A stretch of DNA of 27,462 nt from a virus: the IMG/VR virus record IMGVR_UViG_3300029911_000121, positions 1 to 27,462 of that record, one strand, 5' to 3'. Below, in pieces: positions 7,539 to 14,739 of this stretch. Numbering within the stretch: the stretch's first letter is position 1; every line of letters begins with the position of its first letter. A program made the position numbers and the translations under genes. The notes below the pieces were generated by a model, which ran no database searches, had not been told where the DNA came from, and saw only the letters and a list, made by a program, of their open reading frames with translations.

Positions 7539-8012
7539 TTACACCCCCTTCCAGGTGGGATCAGGGACCTCCTCGTCCTTCCCCCAGGATGTCCGGTCGA
7601 AAGTCACCCTCCAGGTCCCGGCCCTTGCTCCCCAATCCAGAGAGAATATGGAGCGGTCACAGGCAGGGTTCATGCCCTTGATAAACGAACCCATGAGGTG
7701 AAGGTGGGACTGGGATTGCTGGTCCCGTTCGTCATCGAGCATCTTTTGGCCAATGGCGAGGGTATAGCCGCCCTCGAAAGCCTCGGCCGGGCTCCAGCTC
7801 TGGTAGCCGTCCTCGTAGATCACATAGTAGCCACCGGGTTGCGGATCGTGCTTCAGGACGTAGCCGGCGGGGACGGGGACGGAATAACCATCTTCCCCGA
7901 CCAACCTGGTTTCGCTGGGGGTGGCTTTGTCGAAGACGACACTATGGATTTTGAAGGCGTGGACCTTCTTGTGGCAGACATAGAGGGGAATCAGGAGGGG
8001 ATCGGTGGTCAT
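7539..8012 (-). CDS. Hypothetical protein with DUF-like 'PAGYVLKHDPQPGGYYV' region
   Basis: A 157-residue protein starting MTTDPLLIPLYVCHKKVHAF, with AAAGGA six bases before the ATG. The middle reads DGYSVPVPAGYVLKHDPQPG and GYYVIYEDGYQSWSPAEAFEGG. This is a compact Gly/Tyr-rich beta segment seen in many small phage proteins of unknown function (an N-terminal VxAxKIxxV-like strand followed by a D-x-PxPGG-Y-V block). It is cytoplasmic by composition. The role is unknown. The last codons lie on a run of five G that matters for the neighbouring gene's start. Confidence 0.7.
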   Translation of the reverse strand: MTTDPLLIPLYVCHKKVHAFKIHSVVFDKATPSETRLVGEDGYSVPVPAGYVLKHDPQPGGYYVIYEDGYQSWSPAEAFEGGYTLAIGQKMLDDERDQQSQSHLHLMGSFIKGMNPACDRSIFSLDWGARAGTWRVTFDRTSWGKDEEVPDPTWKGV

Positions 8013-8047
8013 GGCATTCCTTTGAGCGAGAGAGGGATGGATCCGGG

Positions 8048-8257
8048 TTATCCGATGTAGCCCATGACGCAGCCCAGGGGCACGATGAAGATGCCGGCGA
8101 TGCGGACGATCACGACGGGGTGGAACGGGGCAGCGGAGTGGCAGAGCTTGACGATGTTGGCGATCCAGCCACCAACGGATGCGATCCCGACGGTGGCGAT
8201 GAGCAGGGCGAGAACGGCCCCGGTGGCGGTGGATCCTGCTTGCTTGATGCGGTTCAT
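8048..8257 (-). CDS. Small two-helix membrane protein
   Basis: A 69-residue product starting MNRIKQAGSTATGAVLALL, with AAGGAG upstream of the ATG. Two hydrophobic segments are visible, at about residues 12-36 and 46-68, separated by KLCHSAAPFHP. It is probably an inner-membrane protein. It lies in the packaging/accessory operon and away from the lysis cassette, so a second holin or an exclusion role are both possible. Neither is supported beyond the topology. Confidence 0.6.
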   Translation of the reverse strand: MNRIKQAGSTATGAVLALLIATVGIASVGGWIANIVKLCHSAAPFHPVVIVRIAGIFIVPLGCVMGYIG

Positions 8258-8295
8258 AGGGGCTCCTTGTGGCGGTTGGGTTGGGGCAGTTCAGA

Positions 8296-8318
8296 GAAGG
8301 GGGGATAGGCCCCCCTTC
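8296..8318. terminator. Strong GC hairpin between operon segments
   Basis: GAAGGGGGG (8296-8304), a five-base loop, then CCCCCCTTC (8310-8318): nine perfect pairs. It sits in the 100-bp gap between two minus-strand genes. There is no T-tract on either side, so it is not a classical intrinsic terminator. It could attenuate, protect or mark a processing point in the polycistronic RNA. Confidence 0.45.
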
Positions 8319-8357
8319 ATTCAAATGCCAGGGGTCCGGGCTAGGCCGGGGCGGAGG

Positions 8358-8534
8358 TCAGGACGCAGCCCTCTCGCTCCAATCGACCTTGAAGCGGGGG
8401 TCACGGAACGGCCTACCGTCCCGACGGCCAAGAGGACAGACCACCATCCGGCGGTAGGCTGGGATGATGGGCGCCAAACACCAGCGCAGAGGCAGGGCGG
8501 GCATGGCGCAGAAGGGGAAGGCGAAGCTGATCAT
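8358..8534 (-). CDS. Small hypothetical protein
   Basis: A 58-residue frame starting MISFAFPFCAMPALPLRW and ending in a basic stretch with CPLGRRDGRPFRDPRFKVDW. The start is set by an ATGA overlap with the preceding gene (8531-8534). The N-terminus is hydrophobic and may be a weak membrane or signal segment. It is the last gene before the GC hairpin. No family is recognised, and it is real mainly by coupling. Confidence 0.45.
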   Translation of the reverse strand: MISFAFPFCAMPALPLRWCLAPIIPAYRRMVVCPLGRRDGRPFRDPRFKVDWSERAAS

Positions 8535-8767
8535 AGGCCCAGGATCTCCAGGCATTTTTCGGCGATCTCGCGGGGGTTTTCCTCCCCGATATGGTCCGGG
8601 TGGTCAATGTAATCGCCCGGCCAGCTTGCGATCCGTTGAAGAATGGACGCCAGGAGGTCTTCCGCGCTGACTTCCTCCTCATCGTCCTCGTCGGGCTCAA
8701 CCCGATGGACCGTTGGGCGGCCGGGATCCCGCCGGTCGAAGGCGACAAGATTTGTCGTTTCGTTCAT
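8531..8767 (-). CDS. Small acidic hypothetical protein
   Basis: A 78-residue product starting MNETTNLVAFDRRDPGRP, with the start placed at the ATGA overlap 8764-8767 rather than three codons upstream. It has a strongly acidic centre (VEPDEDDEEEVSAEDLL) and then helices LASILQRIASWPGDYI and REIAEKCLEIL. Acidic small phage proteins can be host-enzyme inhibitors or DNA mimics, but nothing specific is visible. Confidence 0.55.
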   Translation of the reverse strand: MNETTNLVAFDRRDPGRPTVHRVEPDEDDEEEVSAEDLLASILQRIASWPGDYIDHPDHIGEENPREIAEKCLEILGL

Positions 8768-9414
8768 GCCATACACCCCGCAAAGGCGAACTCAGCCAAG
8801 TTTCCAACCCGAGCATCGGCGCCCAGGGAGGTCAACCTGACAAGATGGGATCCATCCTCCAGGACAGCAGCGCAGTCTCGGCCGTCGGCAGAGATGATCA
8901 CCTGGACAATGTGGTGCTGGACGGGCGCCTTGGCCGGGCGGGGCTTGTGGTCCTTGTGCCGGATGAATGGCGGGAAGGGAGGAATGGGTGGGAGGTCGGG
9001 CATGGCCAGGCCGCCCTCCCGGGCAATGACCTTGATCTGGCCGAGGGTGGACCTAGCCTGGCTCCGGTACCGTTTGCTGGCCGGGTCAGTCTTCAGGCGC
9101 TCGATGACCACCAGATAGGCGGCGGAGCGGGTGGCAATCTTGTCGGCGCTGGTTTTGGACCGGAAGGGGGCCGTTGGACTCAATGGCTTGGCTTTGGCCT
9201 TGGGTGCCAGGAGGGCCACGACGGGACAAACCGCAGGGACAGGGGCGGGCTCAGGGGTCGCGTCAGCCGTGATGAATGCCTCCAGGCGGGCAACCTGGGC
9301 CCCGTTGTCCATCTTCCATCGATGCATGGCCGGGAGGTCGTCATCCCAGGGCTTGGTGTCCAGGATCATTTCGAGCTGATGGACGGCTTCGGCGGTGGTG
9401 AGGTGGTCGGTCAT
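8764..9414 (-). CDS. Hypothetical protein
   Basis: A 216-residue protein. An N-terminal helical part (TTAEAVHQLEMILDTKPWDD) is followed by an Ala/Pro/Lys-rich linker. A basic helical centre follows (SADKIATRSAAYLVVIERLK, KRYRSQARSTLGQIKVIARE). A Pro-rich hinge (about residues 140-150) leads to a C-terminal beta domain (HHIVQVIISADGRDCAAVLE, DGSHLVRLTSLGA). The two-part layout suggests separate nucleic-acid-binding and small beta modules, which is inference only. Both ends are ATGA-coupled. Confidence 0.6.
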   Translation of the reverse strand: MTDHLTTAEAVHQLEMILDTKPWDDDLPAMHRWKMDNGAQVARLEAFITADATPEPAPVPAVCPVVALLAPKAKAKPLSPTAPFRSKTSADKIATRSAAYLVVIERLKTDPASKRYRSQARSTLGQIKVIAREGGLAMPDLPPIPPFPPFIRHKDHKPRPAKAPVQHHIVQVIISADGRDCAAVLEDGSHLVRLTSLGADARVGNLAEFAFAGCMA

Positions 9415-9641
9415 GGGGTTACCTCAATCTCAGAAAGGTCCATTTCAGTTCGCTTGGTCCCACGGGCGTAGATGGTGACAAAGGGGCCCGCCTTGGCCGC
9501 ACCATCCGGCATTCGGGTGACCCATTCCGCCCCATACCATCCGCCACGGTTATTGCCTGGGAAAGCAGGCCCAGCCTGCATGGATACCTGATCCTCGGGT
9601 TGGCACTTGGCGAGGATGGCCTGGAGGTCCGCGACGGTCAT
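9411..9641 (-). CDS. Small hypothetical protein
   Basis: A 76-residue protein starting MTVADLQAILAKCQPEDQV. The opening 'tVadLqaiLak..pedqV' is common to many small phage and bacterial proteins of unknown function with a helix then a beta sandwich (FVTIYARGTKRTEMDLSEIEV). ATGA overlaps flank it on both sides. No function can be assigned. Confidence 0.6.
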   Translation of the reverse strand: MTVADLQAILAKCQPEDQVSMQAGPAFPGNNRGGWYGAEWVTRMPDGAAKAGPFVTIYARGTKRTEMDLSEIEVTP

Positions 9642-10237
9642 GGCTTCACTTCCAGGGCAACATGGACTTGGGCGACGAGTTTCAGGAGGTCCCCGGCGCC
9701 GTCCCCGGTGGCTTGGTCCAGGAGGCGCCCGGCCGCCCCGTCACCAAACATGCAGATCAGGCCGGCGCGGATCGAGCGGTGCAGCTTGGCAGCGGCGGCA
9801 GCGTCCTCGTCGGACCCAGCTAGGAGGCCATACCAGGCCGACAGGGCGAAGGATGCCTGGGCAGCCACGGCCCACCAGCCAGCCTCAGCCATGGCGATCA
9901 TGGGCCCGCGTTCCTCGAAGGCGGCGGTTGCGGCAGCGGTTGCCCGGGACAGGAAGGCGGGGGCAGTGTAGCTCCCTCTCGACCCCAGGACGGAGGCCAT
10001 CTCCCGGGCCATCTCCAGCAGCCGCTCGGTCACCCGGGAGTGCCCGGCGTTTAGGTAGAGGGTATGCAGAGCCCAGACGTGGGCCATACAGGTGCCCCAG
10101 CAGACCGTCACGGCGTCCAGGTCGGCGTCGATAGGGGAGAGGTCAATCGGGAGCAGGTAGGGGGCACCAGGGAGGCCCTTGATGGGTTCCGGGGAGATTC
10201 CCCAGGGGATGCGGGGCACGATGATTCCACGGAGCAT
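9638..10237 (-). CDS. Ala-rich helical hypothetical protein
   Basis: A 199-residue protein starting MLRGIIVPRIPWGISPEPIK. The body is a series of Ala-rich helices (TERLLEMAREMASVLG, RATAAATAAFEERGPMIAMA, WWAVAAQASFALSAWYGLLA, AAAAAKLHRSIRAGLICMFG). Some are hydrophobic enough to be buried or membrane-proximal. The ATG follows directly on the terminase-small-like stop, with GAGAGG in front. Function unknown. Confidence 0.6.
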   Translation of the reverse strand: MLRGIIVPRIPWGISPEPIKGLPGAPYLLPIDLSPIDADLDAVTVCWGTCMAHVWALHTLYLNAGHSRVTERLLEMAREMASVLGSRGSYTAPAFLSRATAAATAAFEERGPMIAMAEAGWWAVAAQASFALSAWYGLLAGSDEDAAAAAKLHRSIRAGLICMFGDGAAGRLLDQATGDGAGDLLKLVAQVHVALEVKP

Positions 10238-10945
10238 TCAGCTACCTCTCTGGGGGGTGACGACCCCGCCGATTTCGGGCCCTTCCAGGTCATCCTGGGC
10301 GAGGATGATCCGGGCCGGCGCGGGGGCGAGGGTGATGAACTGGGTCCAGTCGACGGTGACGCCAGAGCCTTCCCCGTCCGCCGGCTTGCCCATGGCGACC
10401 TCAACGACTTGCTGGGCACCCCGGAGGGAACCGGCCAGCCGCTGGAGACCCTTCTCGTCCAGGTCTCCCTGGCGGAGTTTGCGGGCGACCTGGGCCTGGA
10501 TCTGTTGTCCCGTGGCAGCGAAGGCCACCTGGGAGCGGACGCGACGGTCGGCCAGCTCCTGGATGAGGCGGGCATCTTCCTGGGTCCTCAGTTCACGCTG
10601 GAACGCATCCCGCTTCTCGCTCCATTCGCCTTCACGCGCCCTCATGTAAATCATGGTTTCGCTGATGTTGAACGCTCTCGCAACCTCGGCAAGGGTCGGC
10701 CAACGGCGCACATCGTCCACATTTGGGTTTTCGGGCAGAATCCCGTTGATGAACTGTCTCGCAACCTCCATCCATGCAATCTTTCGGGTGCGGGTGCGAC
10801 GTTCCTTTTTGACGACAGGGGCAGGGGCTGGAGCTGGCTTCACCTTGGCTATTTGTTTGATTTTCTTCGGCTTAACAACTTCGGCCTTTTGCCCCTTCGG
10901 GACGAGCCGCTTGACAGCCTTCTTCCTCGGCTTGGTCCCGGTCAT
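10238..10945 (-). CDS. terS: Putative terminase small subunit
   Basis: A 235-residue protein starting MTGTKPRKKAVKRL, with the start set by ATGA overlap 10942-10945. A very basic Lys/Pro/Ala tail (1-57) precedes a helix-turn-helix: WPTLAEVARAFNISETMIYM (82-101), followed by REGEWSEKRDAFQREL. Long helices follow (EDARLIQELADRRVRSQ, then QIQAQVARKLRQGDLDEKGL). An N-terminal HTH plus helical oligomerisation region is the small-terminase layout, and the W-exK-r-dxfq pattern after the HTH is typical of that family. The subunit would select pac or cos and hand DNA to TerL. It lies more than 4 kb from terL, which is unusual. It could instead be another HTH regulator. Confidence 0.6.
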   Translation of the reverse strand: MTGTKPRKKAVKRLVPKGQKAEVVKPKKIKQIAKVKPAPAPAPVVKKERRTRTRKIAWMEVARQFINGILPENPNVDDVRRWPTLAEVARAFNISETMIYMRAREGEWSEKRDAFQRELRTQEDARLIQELADRRVRSQVAFAATGQQIQAQVARKLRQGDLDEKGLQRLAGSLRGAQQVVEVAMGKPADGEGSGVTVDWTQFITLAPAPARIILAQDDLEGPEIGGVVTPQRGS

Positions 10946-11175
10946 TTCGCCCGCCTTTGGGGTGATTTCGTGAGGTGCCAGAGGCGGCAATGGGGGCACC
11001 GGTAGGCATAGAGCAGGATCCCGTCAGCCTTGAACGCCTTGGCCGCGTTGCACTTGGCGATCCGCTCCGTCTTACGGGCGATCTTCGCCTGGGGGCACGA
11101 CCTCATAATCAAGGGGTCGGTCACCTTGTCGGTGTATTTCTTCCGGCGGTTGAAATGGGCCTTGAGCGGGATCAT
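10942..11175 (-). CDS. Small zinc-ribbon-like protein
   Basis: A 77-residue basic protein with MRSCPQAKIARKTERIAKCN in the middle and AYRCPHCRLWHLT near the C-terminus. The CxxC followed by WH, together with the earlier Cys residues, suggests a single zinc-binding knuckle. The 'aYrCphCg.WHlT' ending is common in small phage proteins near replication or packaging genes. Probably nucleic-acid-binding; exact role unknown. Confidence 0.6.
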   Translation of the reverse strand: MIPLKAHFNRRKKYTDKVTDPLIMRSCPQAKIARKTERIAKCNAAKAFKADGILLYAYRCPHCRLWHLTKSPQRRAK

Positions 11176-11184
11176 GCGGATGCC

Positions 11185-11457
11185 TCAGTTGGTCTTCGCC
11201 CGACGCATGGAGAGGGGAGTCGACTCCTTGACCCACCACCTGGTGCCACCCTGGATGGGGGAGGCATGGAGGGCGCAGATGGACATAGCCAGCTCCATGT
11301 CGGCCTGGCTCACGTCGACGGCGCCGCCGGCCTTCCAGACGAGGGTGGAGACCAGGATGCGGAGGGCCAGTAGCTCGGCCTTGAGGGCTTCCTTGGTTTC
11401 CGGGACCATCAGGGGAATGTCGGGGGTGGGGGGCAGGTTCTTCAGGTTCTGGCTCAT
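11185..11457 (-). CDS. Small hypothetical protein
   Basis: A 90-residue product starting MSQNLKNLPPTPDIPLMVPE. A helix TKEALKAELLALRILVSTLV is followed by DVSQADMELAMSICAL. The start forms an ATGA overlap with the upstream stop, and the stop is nine bases from the next gene. No recognised family. Confidence 0.55.
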   Translation of the reverse strand: MSQNLKNLPPTPDIPLMVPETKEALKAELLALRILVSTLVWKAGGAVDVSQADMELAMSICALHASPIQGGTRWWVKESTPLSMRRAKTN

Positions 11458-11687
11458 GCGGACTCCGGGAATTCGACAATCAGAAACAGGGCATCGGGGA
11501 AGGGGCTCGGAGTCACGGGAAGGTCGAGGAGCTTCACGAAACGGGTATCAGGCACCTTGTCATCGAGTCCCATTTCATAGACCAGGGCCTTGGCCGCGTT
11601 CTCCCCGACAGCCAGCCCGACGACCATCAGCCCCCGGCCCCGGGCGTTGGCCACGTTGAGCTTGATGGAGTAGAGGCTATGCCTCAT
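11454..11687 (-). CDS. Small hypothetical protein
   Basis: A 77-residue product starting MRHSLYSIKLNVANARGRG. This ATG has GAGG six bases upstream, while the in-frame ATG two codons earlier has none at a usable distance. It contains two beta-rich segments (GLMVVGLAVGENAAKALVYE and FPDALFLIVEFPE). Its start lies 11 bases inside the upstream gene. Function unknown. Confidence 0.55.
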   Translation of the reverse strand: MRHSLYSIKLNVANARGRGLMVVGLAVGENAAKALVYEMGLDDKVPDTRFVKLLDLPVTPSPFPDALFLIVEFPESA

Positions 11688-11988
11688 GGCCATCCTCGGT
11701 GTGGCAATGGAGGGTGGCGGGCTGGATCACTTCGGCGTCCATCACGTCTGCCTCCATGTCGTCGGCGCTGGGTCGGGCATTGGGCCCGCGAAGGCGGAGC
11801 ACCCAGCCGTGGCCGATGGGGTCCTGGTCGATGGTGATGCCGCTCCCGTCCCATTGGGCCCGCACGGCGGCGGCATAGGAGACCCGGAGGGATCCGCCCA
11901 GGGCAGCGATGGCGAGTACCAGGAGGGTGGGGATGGCGGGCTCGTCAAGGGGCGCCATGTGCCCGGGGAATTCTTTCTCGAAGGTCAC
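11677..11988 (-). CDS. Small hypothetical protein, GTG start
   Basis: A 103-residue product read from GTG 11988 (VTFEKEFPGHMAPLDEPAIP). It has GGAGGTGA just upstream and a GTGA overlap with the previous stop. A hydrophobic helix (TLLVLAIAALGGSLRVSYAAA) is followed by a beta region GSGITIDQDPIGHGWVLRLR. An acidic C-terminus carries DDMEADVMDAEV. The hydrophobic part could be a membrane segment. No family is recognised. Confidence 0.55.
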   Translation of the reverse strand: MTFEKEFPGHMAPLDEPAIPTLLVLAIAALGGSLRVSYAAAVRAQWDGSGITIDQDPIGHGWVLRLRGPNARPSADDMEADVMDAEVIQPATLHCHTEDGHEA

Positions 11989-12218
11989 GGCTTCACCTCC
12001 CTGGATGGAGCGAAGCACTTCAGACGCCCAACCTCACGGCCATCGCTGGTAATGATGGCTCCGACAAGGGGAACGACGCCCAGTTCGGCATTGATCGCGT
12101 CGACCAGCACGGCAGCCAGGGACTTGACCTGTTCCGACCGGACCCCAAGCACTCGCCCCGGGCGGGCCTCGCGGTAACGGGCCTCCACTTTGGCCATGAT
12201 GTCTTCCAGGATCAGCAT
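11985..12218 (-). CDS. Small hypothetical protein
   Basis: A 77-residue product starting MLILEDIMAKVEARYREARP. An AAGGAGGT ribosome-binding site sits inside the end of the methyltransferase gene, and the two frames overlap by seven bases. Helices at the N-terminus and centre (SEQVKSLAAVLVDAINAEL) lead to a beta end (VPLVGAIITSDGREVGRLKC). Function unknown. Confidence 0.55.
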   Translation of the reverse strand: MLILEDIMAKVEARYREARPGRVLGVRSEQVKSLAAVLVDAINAELGVVPLVGAIITSDGREVGRLKCFAPSREVKP

Positions 12219-13591
12219 GTGACCTCCTTGCCGCCGCGCATGACCCGGGCGGTTCGGCCGGTGGCGTCCTGCCAGCGTTCCAAGATGCACTGGGCGAATT
12301 TGGGATCGAGTTCCAGGGAATTGCAGCGCCGGCCCATGGATTCACAGGTGATCAGGGTTGAGCCGGAGCCGCCGAAGGGATCCAGCACCAGCATCCCGGA
12401 GCGGCTGGAGTTCGTGATGGGCTTGCGGAGCAGCTCGACCGGCTTCTGGGTCGGGTGGCAGCGGTTCGCCAGTTCCCGGCCGCAGTTCCAGACCGTGGTC
12501 TGGGCTTTGTCGCCGCGCCAGAATTCCTTCTCTCCATTCCGGGCGGCGTAGATGACGGTCTCGTGGGCCGGGACATAGATCAGCGGCACCGCGCCATCCT
12601 TGGCGGCCAGGGCGACGGGCTCGTGCATCCAGCGATAGTGCTGGAAGCCATACCCGGCCTGATTCTTGGTCCAGATGATTTGGGTTTTGATGGTCAGGCC
12701 AGCGGAGGCCAGGCAGGACTCGAAGGTCGCATGGAGGCGGATGGGATAGAACACATAGAAGGCCGCGTCCTTCTTGGTTGCGGCCGACATCCCCAGGAAC
12801 GCCTTGACCAGGAACTGCCCGAATTCCTCGGGGGTCTGGTTGTCGTTCTTGATTTTCTTGGGGTTCTTGCCGGCCTTCCCTTGGGACTTGGCGACCCATT
12901 GGGGGGCCTCGTAATCGACGTTGTAGGGCGGGTCCGTCAGCACCATGTCGGCTTCCTCGCCATCCATGAGGAGAGCCAGGTTCGCCGGGTCGGTGCAGTC
13001 CGCCACCAGGAGGCGATGCTGACCTAGCAGCACCAGGTCTCCGAGCTGGATCCAGGGTTGCGCCGGGGGATCGGGAACAGCGTCGGGGTCGGCGCCATCT
13101 TTCAGGCCGGAGGCGTCCTGAGGGAACAGTTCCGCCAGGGCATCCGCATCAAATCCGGTCAGGTCCATATCGAAGGCGCCGGTATCCAGCTCCGCCAGGA
13201 TCGACTTCAGCTCCGGCAGCTTCCAGGTGGAAAGGTCGGTCAGGCGATTGTCCACCAGGGAGTAGGCGGCAGCTTCCTCGTCGGTCATCCGGGCCCAGAT
13301 CGCGGGCACTTCCGGGTCATCCTTTCCGGCGATGATCTTCAGGGCGGCCAGCCGACCGTGGCCGGCAACGCACATGTTGGTTCCCTCCTGGAGCAGGAAG
13401 GGGGCAATGAACCCGTGGCCCTTGATGCTTTTAACCAGGAGGGCGATCTGTTCGGCGTCGTGGGCCCGAGCGTTCATGTGGAACGGCACGATCTTGGACA
13501 GCTTGATCCGCCCCGCCCGGCCCCGGGAAAGGATGTCCTGGAGGTCCACGGAGGATTCCGATTCAGGCTCGGGCGAGGTTTTCTTGGGCAT
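12212..13591 (-). CDS. ParB-like domain fused to DNA methyltransferase
   Basis: A 459-residue two-domain protein. Residues about 28-118 form a ParB/Srx-type N-terminal domain: KLSKIVPFHMNARAHDAEQI, GHGFIAPFLLQEG and VAGHGRLAALKI, the GHgR motif. The rest is an N4-cytosine/N6-adenine methyltransferase with catalytic TDPPYN (219-224). HPTQKPVELL (379-388) comes ahead of the SAM-binding DPFGGSGST (404-412), so the motif order is DPPY before FGG, as in beta-class enzymes. Such fusions are common phage modification enzymes and protect the genome from host restriction. There is no cognate restriction endonuclease beside it, so it is probably an orphan methylase. The neighbouring HNH protein starts the same operon stretch. 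The stop-to-start junction is TAATG. Confidence 0.9.
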   Translation of the reverse strand: MPKKTSPEPESESSVDLQDILSRGRAGRIKLSKIVPFHMNARAHDAEQIALLVKSIKGHGFIAPFLLQEGTNMCVAGHGRLAALKIIAGKDDPEVPAIWARMTDEEAAAYSLVDNRLTDLSTWKLPELKSILAELDTGAFDMDLTGFDADALAELFPQDASGLKDGADPDAVPDPPAQPWIQLGDLVLLGQHRLLVADCTDPANLALLMDGEEADMVLTDPPYNVDYEAPQWVAKSQGKAGKNPKKIKNDNQTPEEFGQFLVKAFLGMSAATKKDAAFYVFYPIRLHATFESCLASAGLTIKTQIIWTKNQAGYGFQHYRWMHEPVALAAKDGAVPLIYVPAHETVIYAARNGEKEFWRGDKAQTTVWNCGRELANRCHPTQKPVELLRKPITNSSRSGMLVLDPFGGSGSTLITCESMGRRCNSLELDPKFAQCILERWQDATGRTARVMRGGKEVTC

Positions 13592-14064
13592 TAGGCAACC
13601 TCATGAACGGTGTATTGGGTTTCGAGTCTCAGGGCCGGGATCGGCGCCACCAAGGGCGGCGGCATGATGAATCCACGGGTGACACAGGTGTTCGCCCAGG
13701 CCACGGCATCCAGTTCGGAGCCGTAAATCTTGATCCAGGTCGTGCGGCCGGCGTGAAGGGCGACCCCGAGTTTCCCGTAATTGGCATGATGCCGCTCGCA
13801 GAGCCCGAAGGTCTCGAAGTGGCTGGCCCGCACGGTTCCGTATCCGGTCCCATCGGGGCGGGTCTTGGAGTGGTGGACCTGGCAGTCCACCCGCTGGCCC
13901 AGTTCGCGCCAGCATCCGTAGCATCCCAGCGCATGGACGGCATCCAGGTGGGCTTGTTCGGCAACATTGTGTGACTTCCTCCGGGTCCGCTTGGCCAGGC
14001 CCTTGGACTTCATGGGTTTGGAACGAAGGAAAGGCTTCTTGCGCCGGAGGGGACTGGTTTTCAT
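13591..14064 (-). CDS. HNH-type nuclease-like protein (Ref/DUF968-like)
   Basis: A 157-residue protein. A basic N-terminus (about 1-32) precedes a metal/HNH-like core: CYGC (48-51), DCQVHHSKTRPDG (60-72) and FETFGLCERHHANYG (83-97), then HAGRTTWIKIYG. The Cys pair, the VHH, and the LCxxHH followed by a helix resemble the phage P1 Ref / DUF968 nucleases, which cut DNA in RecA-dependent or recombination contexts. The gene is ATGA-coupled to the tiny membrane peptide upstream and TAATG-coupled to the methyltransferase downstream. The nuclease call rests on the motif; the target is unknown. Confidence 0.7.
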   Translation of the reverse strand: MKTSPLRRKKPFLRSKPMKSKGLAKRTRRKSHNVAEQAHLDAVHALGCYGCWRELGQRVDCQVHHSKTRPDGTGYGTVRASHFETFGLCERHHANYGKLGVALHAGRTTWIKIYGSELDAVAWANTCVTRGFIMPPPLVAPIPALRLETQYTVHEVA

Positions 14065-14159
14065 TTGGCCCCCCGTTTATTTAGGCGATGAATGACGTAG
14101 AAGGCCAATGGCCACCACAAAACGCTGAAAATGACGACGAATTCTAGTCGGTTGTTCAT
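14061..14159 (-). CDS. 32-residue single-span membrane peptide
   Basis: A very short gene starting MNNRLEFVVIFSVLWWPL. It is one hydrophobic helix (about 6-22) with a basic end HRLNKRGAK. Both ends are ATGA overlaps, with the preceding gene (14156-14159) and with the HNH gene (14061-14064). Such double coupling is hard to explain by chance. It has positive-inside topology with the C-terminus in the cytoplasm. Function unknown; small phage membrane peptides often act in exclusion or lysis timing. Confidence 0.6.
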   Translation of the reverse strand: MNNRLEFVVIFSVLWWPLAFYVIHRLNKRGAK

Positions 14160-14554
14160 GAGGTCGCCTTGAGGACCTGGGTCGTCTTCAGCGTCTTGAC
14201 CGATCCGCCATAGGCATGGGTCTGATACCAGACGAATCCCCATGGTTCGACGGCTCGGGCCTCAGCGAGGCGGACGTAGAGGGGATACGACTCCCGCAGG
14301 GGTGCGTCGGGGCCCAAGGCATGAAGGGCCCAGCGGGAAACACCCTGGGCAATGGCCACGTTCATGGCTCTGGCGTAGCTCTTTTTCAGGCGCCGATAAC
14401 CAACAGCGATGGCAAGGTGTTCATTTTCGACACCGGCCGCCTCACAGCGATGGATCAAGGCTCCAAGGAATTTTGCCGCATCAGGCCGGACACCGCTTGC
14501 ATCTTCACAGGCCCCAAGGAGCAACTCGATGCTTCGATTGATCGGTTGACCCAT
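14156..14554 (-). CDS. Hypothetical protein, first gene of late-side operon
   Basis: A 132-residue protein starting MGQPINRSIELLLGACEDAS, mostly helical in prediction. It has patterns such as AAKFLGALIHRCEAAGV and RRLKKSYARAMNVAIAQGV and ends SVKTLKTTQVLKA. It follows a 244-bp non-coding gap and so is likely the first translated gene of the long minus-strand operon. No family is recognised. Confidence 0.55.
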   Translation of the reverse strand: MGQPINRSIELLLGACEDASGVRPDAAKFLGALIHRCEAAGVENEHLAIAVGYRRLKKSYARAMNVAIAQGVSRWALHALGPDAPLRESYPLYVRLAEARAVEPWGFVWYQTHAYGGSVKTLKTTQVLKATS

Positions 14555-14739
14555 TGCGACACCCCGGCGATACCAAAGAGTGCTCTCGGTTAAGATCGTT
14601 GTCCAGTATGAGTTTTCGCCGTTTTGTGTTGTGTTTTGTAGTGCCGAAACGGGGGATTCTTGATTGTTTGTTTTTGTTTAAATTTTAAAATCACTTTTTT
14701 ACACAATGCCAAGGCAGTTGGTGGGGGAGACAAAGAGAA
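14555..14739 (-). promoter_or_regulatory. AT-rich gap, probable promoter region for packaging/head operon
   Basis: This is the longest AT-rich stretch in the window. It contains the palindrome ATTTTAAAAT (14682-14691), A-tracts and repeated ACAAAAC motifs upstream of the gene starting at 14554. Such a stretch could act as an UP element or a regulator-binding site. No convincing -35/-10 pair could be chosen. No gene is seen here. Confidence 0.4.

Noticed and set aside
14581-14700. Assigning a specific sigma70 promoter for the gene at 14554
   Set aside because: Several AT-rich hexamers are possible but none gives both a good -35 and a good -10 at 16-18 bp spacing.
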